Shown here: one piece after another, positions 18,892-27,032 of the stretch
How the letters are laid out: every line of letters begins with the position of its first letter
How positions within the stretch are numbered: the stretch's first letter is position 1
Source: Actinomyces wuliandei
GTDB taxonomy: Bacteria > Actinomycetota > Actinomycetes > Actinomycetales > Actinomycetaceae
Assembly (NCBI RefSeq): GCF_004010955.1
Contig: NZ_CP025227.1
Span: forward strand, 2,294,001-2,358,000
DNA: 64,000 nt
Direction of reading: 5' to 3'
The notes under the pieces: generated by a model
What the model was told of the DNA's origin: nothing
What the model saw: only the letters and a program-made list of their open reading frames with translations
The model's database searches: none
Program-made: the position numbers and the translations under genes

Positions 18892-19039
18892 CACGACCGT
18901 CCCTGGAGGCCCCGCAGTCCCCGGGACAGTGAGGGCCGGGGGCGCCTGCCTGGTGGCGGACGTGGGACGGGAGCCCGGCGGCGCTGGGGTGGCGACCTCG
19001 CGGACCGTCCGGGGACCGCCGCCGCGACCAGCGGAACAG

Positions 19040-20464
19040 CTATCGTGCCCATGGGCGAGCAGCCCAGAAGCCGCCGTCGGAGAAGAGCGCGTCCACCTCC
19101 GCCTCCAGGACTCCGGCCTGGTAGAGGAGGTCCAGGAGCGTGTAGCGCGAGCGGATCATCCGCGAGCGCAGGTAGGTGTCACGGAACCGCTGGCGGCTCA
19201 GGCCGACCTGCTGGGGGTGGTAGACGCCGCCCACCCGGCGCAGGAGGCTCTCCACCTCGGCGGCGGCGACCAGCTGCGCCCGGCAGCGGCGTCGTACCTG
19301 CGGCCAGGAGCGCCGCACGAGCTCCAAGCGCTGGCGCAGCTCCTCGGCACTGACGTACTTGGCCATCGTCTGGCGCACCGCAGGCTCGACCATCGCCCCG
19401 GTGAAGGAGGCACGTACCCGCGCCTCCTCCTGCTCGGCGCTGGGCCAGGCAGCCACGGCGGCGTCCACGTCGAGGGCGCCCAGGTCCATACCACCAGCGC
19501 TATCAGCATCACCAGCACTGCCAGGGCCGACGACCCGCTCCCACAGCGCCAGCACTGCGACGGTCCCCAGACCCACCTTGAAGCCGTGGGTCAGGGGCGG
19601 CTCCTGGTCCGCGCCCAGGTACTCCATCTCCCAGGTGTGAGAGAACTGGTGCCCCGCCCCGGAGGCGGGTCGCGAGCTGGCACGGTACCTCTGCATGGAC
19701 AGCCCGGACATGACCAGGCCCTCCAGGAGCCCCTCAAAGGCCTCGGCCCGTCCCGCGACCAGCCCCTCGGGATCACCGACTGCTCTTCCCAGGGACCCTT
19801 GGGCCAGGTCCCAGGCCTCCTGGTCGATGGGCTCGATCCCCAGCTCGTCCGCCAGGATCCAGTCCGCCCCGGCGGGTACCTTCTCAATCAGGTCCCCCAC
19901 CCCGGAGGCGGTGCAGCGCCGGGGGGCCTTGGCAATGACGTCGAGGTCGGCGACGAGCCCCTGGGGCGCCCGGCAGGTCATCGTCTGCTTGAACCCCTCC
20001 CGGGTGATCGCCGCCCCGAAGGCTGCGTAGCCGTCCATCGAGGCCGCCGTGCACACGTGCATGTACCTGCGTCCCAGCTCCTCGCTGGCGAGCTTGGCCA
20101 GGTCGTTGAGGGTCCCCGACCCCACGGAGCAGGCCACCGCGTCCAGGTCGCGCAGGCGCTCCCGGAGAAGCTCCACGTTGCGGTAGTCGGCGTAGAGCGT
20201 CGGCACGGCGGGCAGCACGCAGGGCTCAGCCAGCTCGACCCCCGCCTGCTGCAACGAGTCCTGTACGGCCCGCCCAGCCGCCTCCCAGGTGTTGCCGTCA
20301 GCGACGACGACCCCCCGGGCCTGCCCGAAGAGCCCGGTGAACACCTGACCAGTGCGGGCGAGCACCCCCCGGCCCCGCAGCACGACGTCGGTGTCGTCGG
20401 CGTCCCTGAGGGCCTGCTGCACCAGGTCTCCCCCGTCCTGCTCGTGCTCCTGATCATGCTCCAT
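19040..20464 (-). CDS. Glycerol-1-phosphate dehydrogenase family protein (AraM-like)
   Basis: Iron-type alcohol dehydrogenase superfamily, AraM/EgsA branch, which interconverts sn-glycerol 1-phosphate and dihydroxyacetone phosphate. 474 residues. NAD-binding is suggested by SVGSGTLNDLAK; metal-site elements appear in TAASMDGYA and in SRPASGAGHQFSHTWEM with its two histidines. The ATG at 20464 follows GGAGG. Last gene of a six-gene minus-strand operon. AraM next to an AraL-like phosphatase and an AraB-like kinase parallels the Bacillus subtilis ara operon, where araL and araM are also of unclear role. Physiological substrate here is not certain. Confidence 0.82.
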   Translation of the reverse strand: MEHDQEHEQDGGDLVQQALRDADDTDVVLRGRGVLARTGQVFTGLFGQARGVVVADGNTWEAAGRAVQDSLQQAGVELAEPCVLPAVPTLYADYRNVELLRERLRDLDAVACSVGSGTLNDLAKLASEELGRRYMHVCTAASMDGYAAFGAAITREGFKQTMTCRAPQGLVADLDVIAKAPRRCTASGVGDLIEKVPAGADWILADELGIEPIDQEAWDLAQGSLGRAVGDPEGLVAGRAEAFEGLLEGLVMSGLSMQRYRASSRPASGAGHQFSHTWEMEYLGADQEPPLTHGFKVGLGTVAVLALWERVVGPGSAGDADSAGGMDLGALDVDAAVAAWPSAEQEEARVRASFTGAMVEPAVRQTMAKYVSAEELRQRLELVRRSWPQVRRRCRAQLVAAAEVESLLRRVGGVYHPQQVGLSRQRFRDTYLRSRMIRSRYTLLDLLYQAGVLEAEVDALFSDGGFWAARPWAR

Positions 20465-20517
20465 GGCACTACCTCCTGTTTCTTTCCGGTTCTTTCTTTC
20501 CCTGACTGCTGCCCCCT

Positions 20518-22134
20518 CTAGCGCATGGCCTCACGGTCGACCACCTTGTGGATGGTGTCCTGGACCCGGGGGAAGAGCTCGCAGTAGCGGTCCAGGTAGA
20601 AGCGGTACTCCTCGTGCAGCTCTGCGCGCGGCTCGAAGACGTCGATCTCACGGACCATGGACGCGGCTGCCTCACCCAGGTCCTGGTACAGGCCCGCTCC
20701 CACAGCGGCCACCACGCACGCCCCCAGGGCCACGGCGTCCCCGACCTCCGTGACCGCTATGGGCACACCGGTGACGTCGGCGTGCATCTGCATCCAGTCC
20801 CTGCTCTTGGTGGCCCCGCCGCAGGCGACGATCCGGTGTACCTGGAACCCGGCCTCGGCCATGACCTGCAGGTTGTGGGCCGTCCCGTAGCACACCGACT
20901 CCTCGATAGCCCGGTAGAAGTGGGCCGGGGTGTGCATGAGGGACAGTCCGGCGACCATGCCGCGGGCCTTGGAGTCGGAGTAGGGGGTGCGGTTGCCCTG
21001 GAAGTAGTCGTTGATGATGAGTCCGTCGCTGCCGGGGCGGATCTTGGCGGCCTGGGCGTCAAGGACCTTGTAGGGGTTGAGGCCGACCTTCTCCGCCGCA
21101 CTGGTCAGGTCCGAGGCGAACCCGTCCTTGAACCACTTCAGGACCGACCCGGTGGAGACCTGCCCTCCCTCGACGGTGTACTGCCCGGGCACGACGGCGT
21201 CGGTGTAGGCGCCGAAGAACCCCGGCCCGTGGATCTCGGTGGCCGACTGGCCGGTGAGCACGTGGGAGGAGCCAGTGATAAGCGCCATGGACCCCGGGGA
21301 CAGCACCCCCAGGCCGATCTGCCCGGCCCAGGCGTCAGCGGGCCCCTGGGCCACCGGGATACCGGGCCGCAGGCCCAGCAGCTGGGCAGGAATGGTGGCC
21401 AGCGGCCCCACCGGCACACCCAGGTCCAGGACCCTCTCAGGAACCTTGGCCAGCACGTCGGCGCAGCCGATGGTCTCGTAGAAGTCCTCCGGCCACCCCC
21501 CGTAGCTGCGGTTGTAGTACATGCGCAGGGCCGCCGAGCTGATGCTGGTGGTCCACTCCCCGGTGAGCTTGTAGGTGGCCCAGTCCACCGCGTCCACCAC
21601 GTGGGCGGCCTGGATGTAGGTCTGCGGCTCGTTCTCCTTGAGCCAGGCGGCCTTGAAGGGGTACCACTCGGCGACGGCCGGGGAGCTCCCGCCACCGTTG
21701 TACAGACGGGCCACGGAGTCTGAGGCCTGCGCCCGGGCGGCCTGCTCAGTGGCACGCACATCCATCCACATGATGGCCGGGCGCAGCACCTGGCCGCGCC
21801 TGTCCATGGCCACCAGTGTCAGGGTGGTGGCGTCGTAGGAGATCCCCGCGATCTGGGAGGCAGAGATCCCCGCACTGTCCAACGCCCTGTGGGTGGAGGC
21901 CTGGAGGGCGTTCCACCAGTCCTCGGGGTCCTGCTCCGCCCAGCCCGGCCGGGGGTGGGAGGTGGGGTAGCCGGTAGCCGCCAGGGCCAGGGGGCGGCCC
22001 TCGACGTCGCAGACGGAGACCCGGCAGGACTCGGTGCCGAAGTCGATCCCCATCAGGTAGGTGCCCTGGTTTCCAGCGCTGGAAGCGCTGGAAGTGCTGA
22101 AAGTGCTGTTAGTGCTGGTGGTGCCGTCAGTCAT
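20518..22134 (-). CDS. FGGY-family carbohydrate kinase
   Basis: ATP-dependent sugar or polyol kinase of 538 residues. The phosphate-1 motif is GIDFGTESCRV, the substrate Asp region is GPADAWAGQIGLGV, and the adenosine motif is VACGGATKSRDWMQMHADV. Close to ribulokinase-like or erythritol kinase-like FGGY branches; the exact substrate cannot be read from sequence. ATG at 22134 follows AAGGAGAG; the first 20 residues are Ser/Thr-rich and encoded by a 9-bp tandem repeat. Fifth gene of the operon, 53 bp before the araM-like gene. Confidence 0.85.
   Translation of the reverse strand: MTDGTTSTNSTFSTSSASSAGNQGTYLMGIDFGTESCRVSVCDVEGRPLALAATGYPTSHPRPGWAEQDPEDWWNALQASTHRALDSAGISASQIAGISYDATTLTLVAMDRRGQVLRPAIMWMDVRATEQAARAQASDSVARLYNGGGSSPAVAEWYPFKAAWLKENEPQTYIQAAHVVDAVDWATYKLTGEWTTSISSAALRMYYNRSYGGWPEDFYETIGCADVLAKVPERVLDLGVPVGPLATIPAQLLGLRPGIPVAQGPADAWAGQIGLGVLSPGSMALITGSSHVLTGQSATEIHGPGFFGAYTDAVVPGQYTVEGGQVSTGSVLKWFKDGFASDLTSAAEKVGLNPYKVLDAQAAKIRPGSDGLIINDYFQGNRTPYSDSKARGMVAGLSLMHTPAHFYRAIEESVCYGTAHNLQVMAEAGFQVHRIVACGGATKSRDWMQMHADVTGVPIAVTEVGDAVALGACVVAAVGAGLYQDLGEAAASMVREIDVFEPRAELHEEYRFYLDRYCELFPRVQDTIHKVVDREAMR
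22075..22119. repeat. 9-bp tandem repeat inside the kinase N-terminus
   Basis: Five consecutive units of AGYGCTGNN, period 9, lying within codons 6-20 of the FGGY kinase. Because 9 is a multiple of 3, copy-number change would lengthen or shorten a Ser/Thr-rich tail without shifting frame. Confidence 0.7.
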
Positions 22135-22208
22135 GATTCTCTCCTTTGAGTCTCGTGCTGGTGGTCGTGGTGGGTTGACGGGCAGGCTGGTCGTGGCTGG
22201 TGGGCGGC

Positions 22209-23093
22209 TCACTCGTCCTCGGACCACCCCAGCCGCTGCCACGTCCCTGCGGGTAGGAGCCGGTCGACGCGGTCGAGGACCCAGCGGGGGCGGCGCGACG
22301 GCTCCAGGGAGGCGATGTCGGAGGCGGTGGCCTCCCCGGTCAGCACGCAGGCCGATTCCATACCGGCGTCCAGCGCCATCTGGATGTCGGTGGACAGGCG
22401 GTCACCCACCATGACGCACTGGGACGCCTCCACGTCCAGGCCCCGCAGCGCCTCAGCCACCATGAGTGGGGAGGGTTTGCCCAGGCTGACCCGGCACCTG
22501 TGGCCGGTGCACGCCTCAATGGCTGCGGTGACTGCGGCACAGTCGGGCTCCCCGCGCCCGCCCGGGAAGGGGCAGTACCGGTCCGGGTTGGTCTGGATGA
22601 GGAAGGCTCGTTGGTGGAACCAGATGGCGTCGAAGGCGATCTGGAGCTTGCGGTAGTCGAAGGTACGGTCGTAGGAGGCGAGGACGATGTCGATCTCCTC
22701 CGGCTCCTCGGTCAGGACGGTGCCCGCCTGTACCAGGGCCCGCTTGAGGGGCTCCTCAGCGATGGCGAAGACCTTGGCACCGGGGTGGTGCTCGCGCAGC
22801 CACCGGGTCGTGGTCACCACGGTGCTGCAGACCTCCTCGGGGTGGACGCAGACTCCCAGGCCGCGGAGCTTGTCCAGGTACTGCTGCGGGTCCCTGGTCG
22901 GGTTGTTCGACAGGAAGCGCACCGGGACACCCTGCCTCCTCAGCTCCGCGATCAGCCTCCTGGCACCGGGGAGGAGCTGGTCCCCCAGGTAGATGGTGCC
23001 GTCGAGGTCGAACACGTAGGCCTGGGCGAGCCCCGTGGGAAAGGAGAGCAGGGCTGGGTCCTGGTGTCGGGTCAGGTCGTGGGGGCGGCTCAC
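22209..23093 (-). CDS. HAD-IIA family phosphatase (NagD/AraL-like)
   Basis: 294-residue sugar-phosphate phosphatase of the NagD branch. Nucleophile motif VFDLDGTIYLG with the two Asp, motif II Thr/Ser in RFLSNNPTRD, Lys in LGKPSP and motif IV VMVGDRLSTDIQMA. GTG at 23093 is chosen because GGGAGGA lies five bases upstream and the gene then begins 14 bp after the previous stop. AraL of Bacillus subtilis is the closest functional analogue by family and neighbourhood. A role in removing dead-end sugar phosphates is inference. Confidence 0.85.
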   Translation of the reverse strand: MSRPHDLTRHQDPALLSFPTGLAQAYVFDLDGTIYLGDQLLPGARRLIAELRRQGVPVRFLSNNPTRDPQQYLDKLRGLGVCVHPEEVCSTVVTTTRWLREHHPGAKVFAIAEEPLKRALVQAGTVLTEEPEEIDIVLASYDRTFDYRKLQIAFDAIWFHQRAFLIQTNPDRYCPFPGGRGEPDCAAVTAAIEACTGHRCRVSLGKPSPLMVAEALRGLDVEASQCVMVGDRLSTDIQMALDAGMESACVLTGEATASDIASLEPSRRPRWVLDRVDRLLPAGTWQRLGWSEDE

Positions 23094-23107
23094 GGCGGTC
23101 CTCCCGG

Positions 23108-24184
23108 TCAGGACAGGAGGGCCGCGACGCTGACCACGACCGTGTTGCCCAGCCAGATAGAGGCAGCCGGGGGGTCGATGTGGCTGACGCCCCGGTTGTG
23201 CCACAGGCGTGCGGCAGCCTCAGCGAGGAACGCCGTCATCGTGCCGAAGAGCGCCGCCAGGCCGACGGCGCCCACAGCGGACAGCCAGGTGCCGGGCCCC
23301 CAGGAGGAGGTGGCCGTCCAGGTGTAGTCGGCAAAGGAGGAGCCCTCAAGGAGCGGGAAGAGCTGTACCGCGGCGAGGCCGCCGATGTTGGTGACGTGGT
23401 GCTGGACCGGCATGCTCCTGTTGGTGATAAGGAAGAGGATGATGACGGCCGAGATACCGAAAGCGAAGGTGTTGGCGTTGGCCGCGGCCAGGTTGGAGGG
23501 CAGTCCCCGTCCCGCCAGGTGCGCCCCCACGTTGGCGGCCAGGAAGAGGGCAGCCCCGCCAGCGAAGGCCCCGAACACCACCCCGATGGTCACCACCTGG
23601 GCCGGCCTCTCCTGCCACTGGAGCCAGCGGCCGCTCTCACCGGGCCTGAGCCGGGCCAGCCCCCGGACGTCTCTGGGCAGCGCGTCCCGGTTGAGCAGGG
23701 AGCCGCGCATGAGCCCCCGGCCCGGCGCCCCTCCGAGGAGGCAGCGCGCCAGGAGCGCGGACACCAGGACGGTCAGGGCCACGGAGTCCGTGTGGGTCCC
23801 GAACCAGGGGATCTGGGAGATCCCGAGCTGGCAGAGGTAGCCCAGGGCGCCGAAGGCCGCCCCTACCAGGAGCACATCGGGCCGCCCCAGGCCCGCCAGC
23901 GGGGAGTTGATGTCCTTGCCGTCGTCCACGTAGCCCCTGTAGGTGGCGTAGGCCGCTGCGGCCACGCCGCCGGCGAAGGCGACGTGCGGCCCCATGAACG
24001 GCCCAAAAGCCAGGTAGTCGAAGCCGACAGTCGATCCCGTGGCGGCGAACACCCCCCAGGAGGCGAGCACGCAGACACCGGTGAGGACAAAAGCGTAGTT
24101 GGCGCCGATCGCGGCACCGACGGCCCCGCCCGCGCAGGCGAGCACGAGACCGAAGAGGAGTATCCCGACGGAAGCGGTAAACAT
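23108..24184 (-). CDS. Polytopic membrane protein of unknown family, candidate sugar/polyol permease
   Basis: 358 residues with about ten hydrophobic segments, including LLFGLVLACAGGAVGAAIG at the N-terminus, a central pair around VVFGAFAGGAALFLAANVG, and a C-terminal span near NTVVVSVAALL. Polar loops hold conserved-looking motifs such as FGPFMGPHVAF and QHHVTNIGG. It is not an ABC permease, MFS or PTS protein that I recognise. It lies inside the kinase-isomerase-dehydrogenase operon, which otherwise has no transporter, so uptake of the pathway substrate is a fair hypothesis. ATG at 24184 follows AAGGAA. Confidence 0.7.
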   Translation of the reverse strand: MFTASVGILLFGLVLACAGGAVGAAIGANYAFVLTGVCVLASWGVFAATGSTVGFDYLAFGPFMGPHVAFAGGVAAAAYATYRGYVDDGKDINSPLAGLGRPDVLLVGAAFGALGYLCQLGISQIPWFGTHTDSVALTVLVSALLARCLLGGAPGRGLMRGSLLNRDALPRDVRGLARLRPGESGRWLQWQERPAQVVTIGVVFGAFAGGAALFLAANVGAHLAGRGLPSNLAAANANTFAFGISAVIILFLITNRSMPVQHHVTNIGGLAAVQLFPLLEGSSFADYTWTATSSWGPGTWLSAVGAVGLAALFGTMTAFLAEAAARLWHNRGVSHIDPPAASIWLGNTVVVSVAALLS

Positions 24185-24221
24185 CGTTGTTCCTTCGCCG
24201 TAGGTGGTCTAGGTGGATGGT

Positions 24222-24695
24222 CTAGGTGCTTGCGCTGCCAGCCTCGGCCTCCAGGCGGTCCAGGAGGTCGATGTTGGCCTTGGAGTGGGAGGCCGGGTCG
24301 AAGGTGTAGCCGAGGAACTCCCCGGCCAGCCTGCGGGCGAGCTCGCGGCCGATCACCCGCTGGCCCAGGCACAGCACGTGGGCGTCGTTGGACATGATGA
24401 GTCGCTCCACGGAGAAGGAGTCGTGGGCGGTGCAGGCGCGCACCCCCGGTACCTTGTTGGCACAGATGGCCATGCCCATGCCCGTGCCGCACACGAACAC
24501 CCCCCGGTCAGCCAGCCCCTGGGCGATGAGCCGGGCACCTGCGAAGCCGAGCCCCGGGTAGGTGGCCTCCTCACCGGGTGCGGTTCCGAGGTCGATGACC
24601 TCCTCGACCCGGGGGTCCTCCTCCAGGTCGGCCTTGATGGCCTCCTTGTAGTCGGCTCCCACCGAGTCCCCGGCGACGACGATCCTCAGTGCCAT
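24222..24695 (-). CDS. RpiB/LacA/LacB-family sugar-phosphate isomerase
   Basis: 157 residues, the size of RpiB. The family core is visible: GDSVGADYKEAIKADL, the catalytic Cys in FVCGTGMGMAICANKVPG, the AHDSFSVERLIMSNDAHVLCLG stretch (split here by function, not by frame) and GR near the C-terminus. The MALRIVVAGDSVG opening resembles the tetrulose 4-phosphate isomerase branch (EryI/DerI) of erythritol and threitol pathways as well as ribose 5-phosphate isomerase B. ATG overlaps the araB-like stop by 10 bp, so the pair is translationally coupled. Confidence 0.85.
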   Translation of the reverse strand: MALRIVVAGDSVGADYKEAIKADLEEDPRVEEVIDLGTAPGEEATYPGLGFAGARLIAQGLADRGVFVCGTGMGMAICANKVPGVRACTAHDSFSVERLIMSNDAHVLCLGQRVIGRELARRLAGEFLGYTFDPASHSKANIDLLDRLEAEAGSAST

Positions 24696-26629
24696 GTCTG
24701 CTGCTCCTTCCCCTGCGCCGTCTCCTGCACCGTCCCTGTCCCGCCCGTGCGCGCGGTGGGGCGCCGCTCGGCACCGTCATCGCGCACCGCCTGGCGTCGC
24801 AGGTCCCCCAGGCGGTGCATGACCTCGTTGGCGCCACGGCCGAAGTAGTCGTGCAGGAGCGTGTACTCCGCGAACAGGGCGTCATAGGCGGCGTGAGCCT
24901 CGGCATCAGGGGTGTAGGCCGCACGGGTGCGCCGTCCCATCGCCGCCGAGGCGGCCCGCACGTCCGGGTAGCACCCTGCTGCGACCGCAGCGTGGACAGC
25001 CGCCCCCAGGGCGGGACCCTGCCCAGACTCCAGGACCGAGACGGGGACCCCCAGCACGTCGCAGTAGACCTGCATGAGGAAGGAGTCCTTGACCAGGCCG
25101 CCTGCGGCCACGAGCTCGGTGACCTCGATCCCCGCTGCCGCGTAGGCCTCAATGATGGTGCGTGCCCCAAAGGCCGTGGCCTCGACCAGTGCCCGGTAGA
25201 CCTCCTCGGGCCTGGTGCGCAGCGTCAGGCCCAGCACCAGGCCGCTGAGCCGCGAGTCAGCCAGGACGCTGCGGTTGCCGGAGTGCCAGTCCAGGGCGAC
25301 CAGCCCGTGCTCACCCACCGCCTGCCGGGCCGCCAGGGCGCCCAGGTAGTCGTAGGTCCCCACCCCCCGGCGGCGCGCCTCCTCCTGGTAGGAGGCGGGC
25401 AGGCAGGTCTCCACGAACCAGGCGAAGATGTCCCCGACTCCGGACTGCCCAGCCTCGTAGCCCCACAGCCCCTCGACGACGCCTCCGTCCACGACCCCGC
25501 TCATGCCGGGAACCTCAGCCAGCACCTCGCTGACCGTCACCAGGCAGGTCGAGGTGCCCATAATGGCCAGGAGCTGGCCGGGCTCGACCGCCTGGGCGGC
25601 CGGGGCGGTGACGTGGGCGTCCACGTTGGCCACGGCGACAGCAGTCCCCTGCGGCAGCCCCGTCCACTCGGCCGCCTGCTCGCTCAGTCGCCCGGCCACG
25701 GACCCCAGGGGGAAGGTCTCGTGGGGCAGCCTGGTCCTGGTCAGCTCGCTGAACCCCGGCGACAGCTGCTCCAAGAGCTCCTCGTCAGGATAGCGGCCGT
25801 CCTGGAAAAGGAGCTTGTAGCCCACCGTGCAGGCGCTGGGGGCGTAACGACCGCACAGCTGCCACACGATCCAGTCCGCAGCCTCCACCCACAGGTCCAT
25901 GGCCTCGAAGACCTCACGATCCTCCTCGTAGACCTGCAGCGCCTTGGGCATCGACCACTCGCTGGAGACCACGCCCCCGTAGCGGGCCAGCCAGGGCTCG
26001 TCGCGCTGTCTGGCAAGCCGGGTGAGACGGTCCGCCTGCCCCTGGGCCGCGTGGTGCTTCCACAGCTTGACGTAGGCGTGGGGTCGGTTGGCGAAGCCGG
26101 GCACCTGGGCCAGGGGCGTCCCGTCAGCCTTGGTTGGCATGACGGTGCTGGAGGTGGCGTCAACGGCGAGACCGACGACGTCGTGGGCACTGGCCCCGTG
26201 GTCACGGCGGGCTGCTTCCAGGGCCTGGGGAACCGCCTGCCGGAGCACGTCGAGGTAGTCGGAGGCGTCCTGCAGCGCCCAGTCGGCAGGCAGGTCCCTG
26301 CCGTCACCTGCCGTGAGGCAGGTGTCCATGACCGCGTGGGCGTAGGCACAGGTGGCGCTGGCCAGCTCGGCTCCGTCCGTGACCCGGACGACGACCGCAC
26401 GGCCGGACAGCGTGCCGAAATCGACTCCCACGACAAGGGCCTGGTCGGCCCGGGCGGGCGGGGTGGCACCCGGATCCGAGCGGGTCAGCCCCGGCACCAC
26501 CCCGGGCGGGGCCTCGGGCTGGCCTGGCCGGTCCGTGCGTGAGCCCGCCCGGCAGGAGGAGGCAGGCAGGGAGCAGATGGCAGAGGAGGGACGGGGTGTC
26601 TGTGCTGACTGTGCTGACTGTGAGGACAT
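24686..26629 (-). CDS. araB: Ribulokinase-like FGGY kinase (AraB family)
   Basis: ATP-dependent kinase of L-ribulose or a related ketose. 647 residues including a low-complexity N-terminal extension of about 65. The kinase begins at LVVGVDFGTLSGRAVVV, the AraB signature; VDATSSTVMPTKADGTPL and GGVVSSEWSMPKALQ also match AraB, and VAAGGLVKDSFLMQVYCDV is the nucleotide motif. ATG at 26629 follows GGAGAG. First gene of the operon. No araA or araD is present, so L-arabinose use is not established and the symbol denotes family only. Confidence 0.78.
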   Translation of the reverse strand: MSSQSAQSAQTPRPSSAICSLPASSCRAGSRTDRPGQPEAPPGVVPGLTRSDPGATPPARADQALVVGVDFGTLSGRAVVVRVTDGAELASATCAYAHAVMDTCLTAGDGRDLPADWALQDASDYLDVLRQAVPQALEAARRDHGASAHDVVGLAVDATSSTVMPTKADGTPLAQVPGFANRPHAYVKLWKHHAAQGQADRLTRLARQRDEPWLARYGGVVSSEWSMPKALQVYEEDREVFEAMDLWVEAADWIVWQLCGRYAPSACTVGYKLLFQDGRYPDEELLEQLSPGFSELTRTRLPHETFPLGSVAGRLSEQAAEWTGLPQGTAVAVANVDAHVTAPAAQAVEPGQLLAIMGTSTCLVTVSEVLAEVPGMSGVVDGGVVEGLWGYEAGQSGVGDIFAWFVETCLPASYQEEARRRGVGTYDYLGALAARQAVGEHGLVALDWHSGNRSVLADSRLSGLVLGLTLRTRPEEVYRALVEATAFGARTIIEAYAAAGIEVTELVAAGGLVKDSFLMQVYCDVLGVPVSVLESGQGPALGAAVHAAVAAGCYPDVRAASAAMGRRTRAAYTPDAEAHAAYDALFAEYTLLHDYFGRGANEVMHRLGDLRRQAVRDDGAERRPTARTGGTGTVQETAQGKEQQTWH

Positions 26630-27032
26630 GGTGCTCTCCAGGTGTGAGGGCAGCGACGGTGCTGCGAGTCCGACGCGCACGACCCGGCGGCCTAGCCCGG
26701 CGGCCTGCTGGGAGCGACGCGATCCCGCCCCAGCAGCCTGGCGAGCAGACGAGCCGGACTCAGGCCTGCGCTGCCTGACCCCTCCACTATAAACACATTT
26801 GCTGTTGAAAACAACAAGAACGCTGTTACTTCTCTCAGGCGACTGTTCCCGGCAGGCACAGACATCCCCGCCATCTCGCCAGAAGACACCTCTGGGAGGG
26901 ACCGCGACCCCGCAAGGACGTTCAGACCACCTCCCCGCACCTGCACGCCCGTCCGCAGAGATGGCACAGGCTCGGGGCCAGCACGAGGCTGGCACCAGTG
27001 CAGGCACAGTCAACGCTGACAGGAGACAGCTC
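26630..27032. other. Divergent spacer between araB-like operon and glpD
   Basis: 403 bp without a gene. It holds the araB-side promoter and operator at 26786-26817 and must also contain the glpD promoter on the plus strand. Open frames crossing it are N-terminal over-extensions of the two flanking genes. Confidence 0.5.
26786..26817 (-). promoter_or_regulatory. Promoter and operator of the araB-like operon
   Basis: Reading the minus strand, TTGTTT (26814-26809), a 17-bp spacer and TATAGT (26791-26786) form a good housekeeping promoter about 160 bp before the kinase start. The inverted repeat TGTTG-AAAA-CAACA at 26803-26816 covers the -35 element, so a bound repressor would block initiation. 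The box resembles the TTGTT/AACAA repeat at the xylA locus. Confidence 0.6.
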
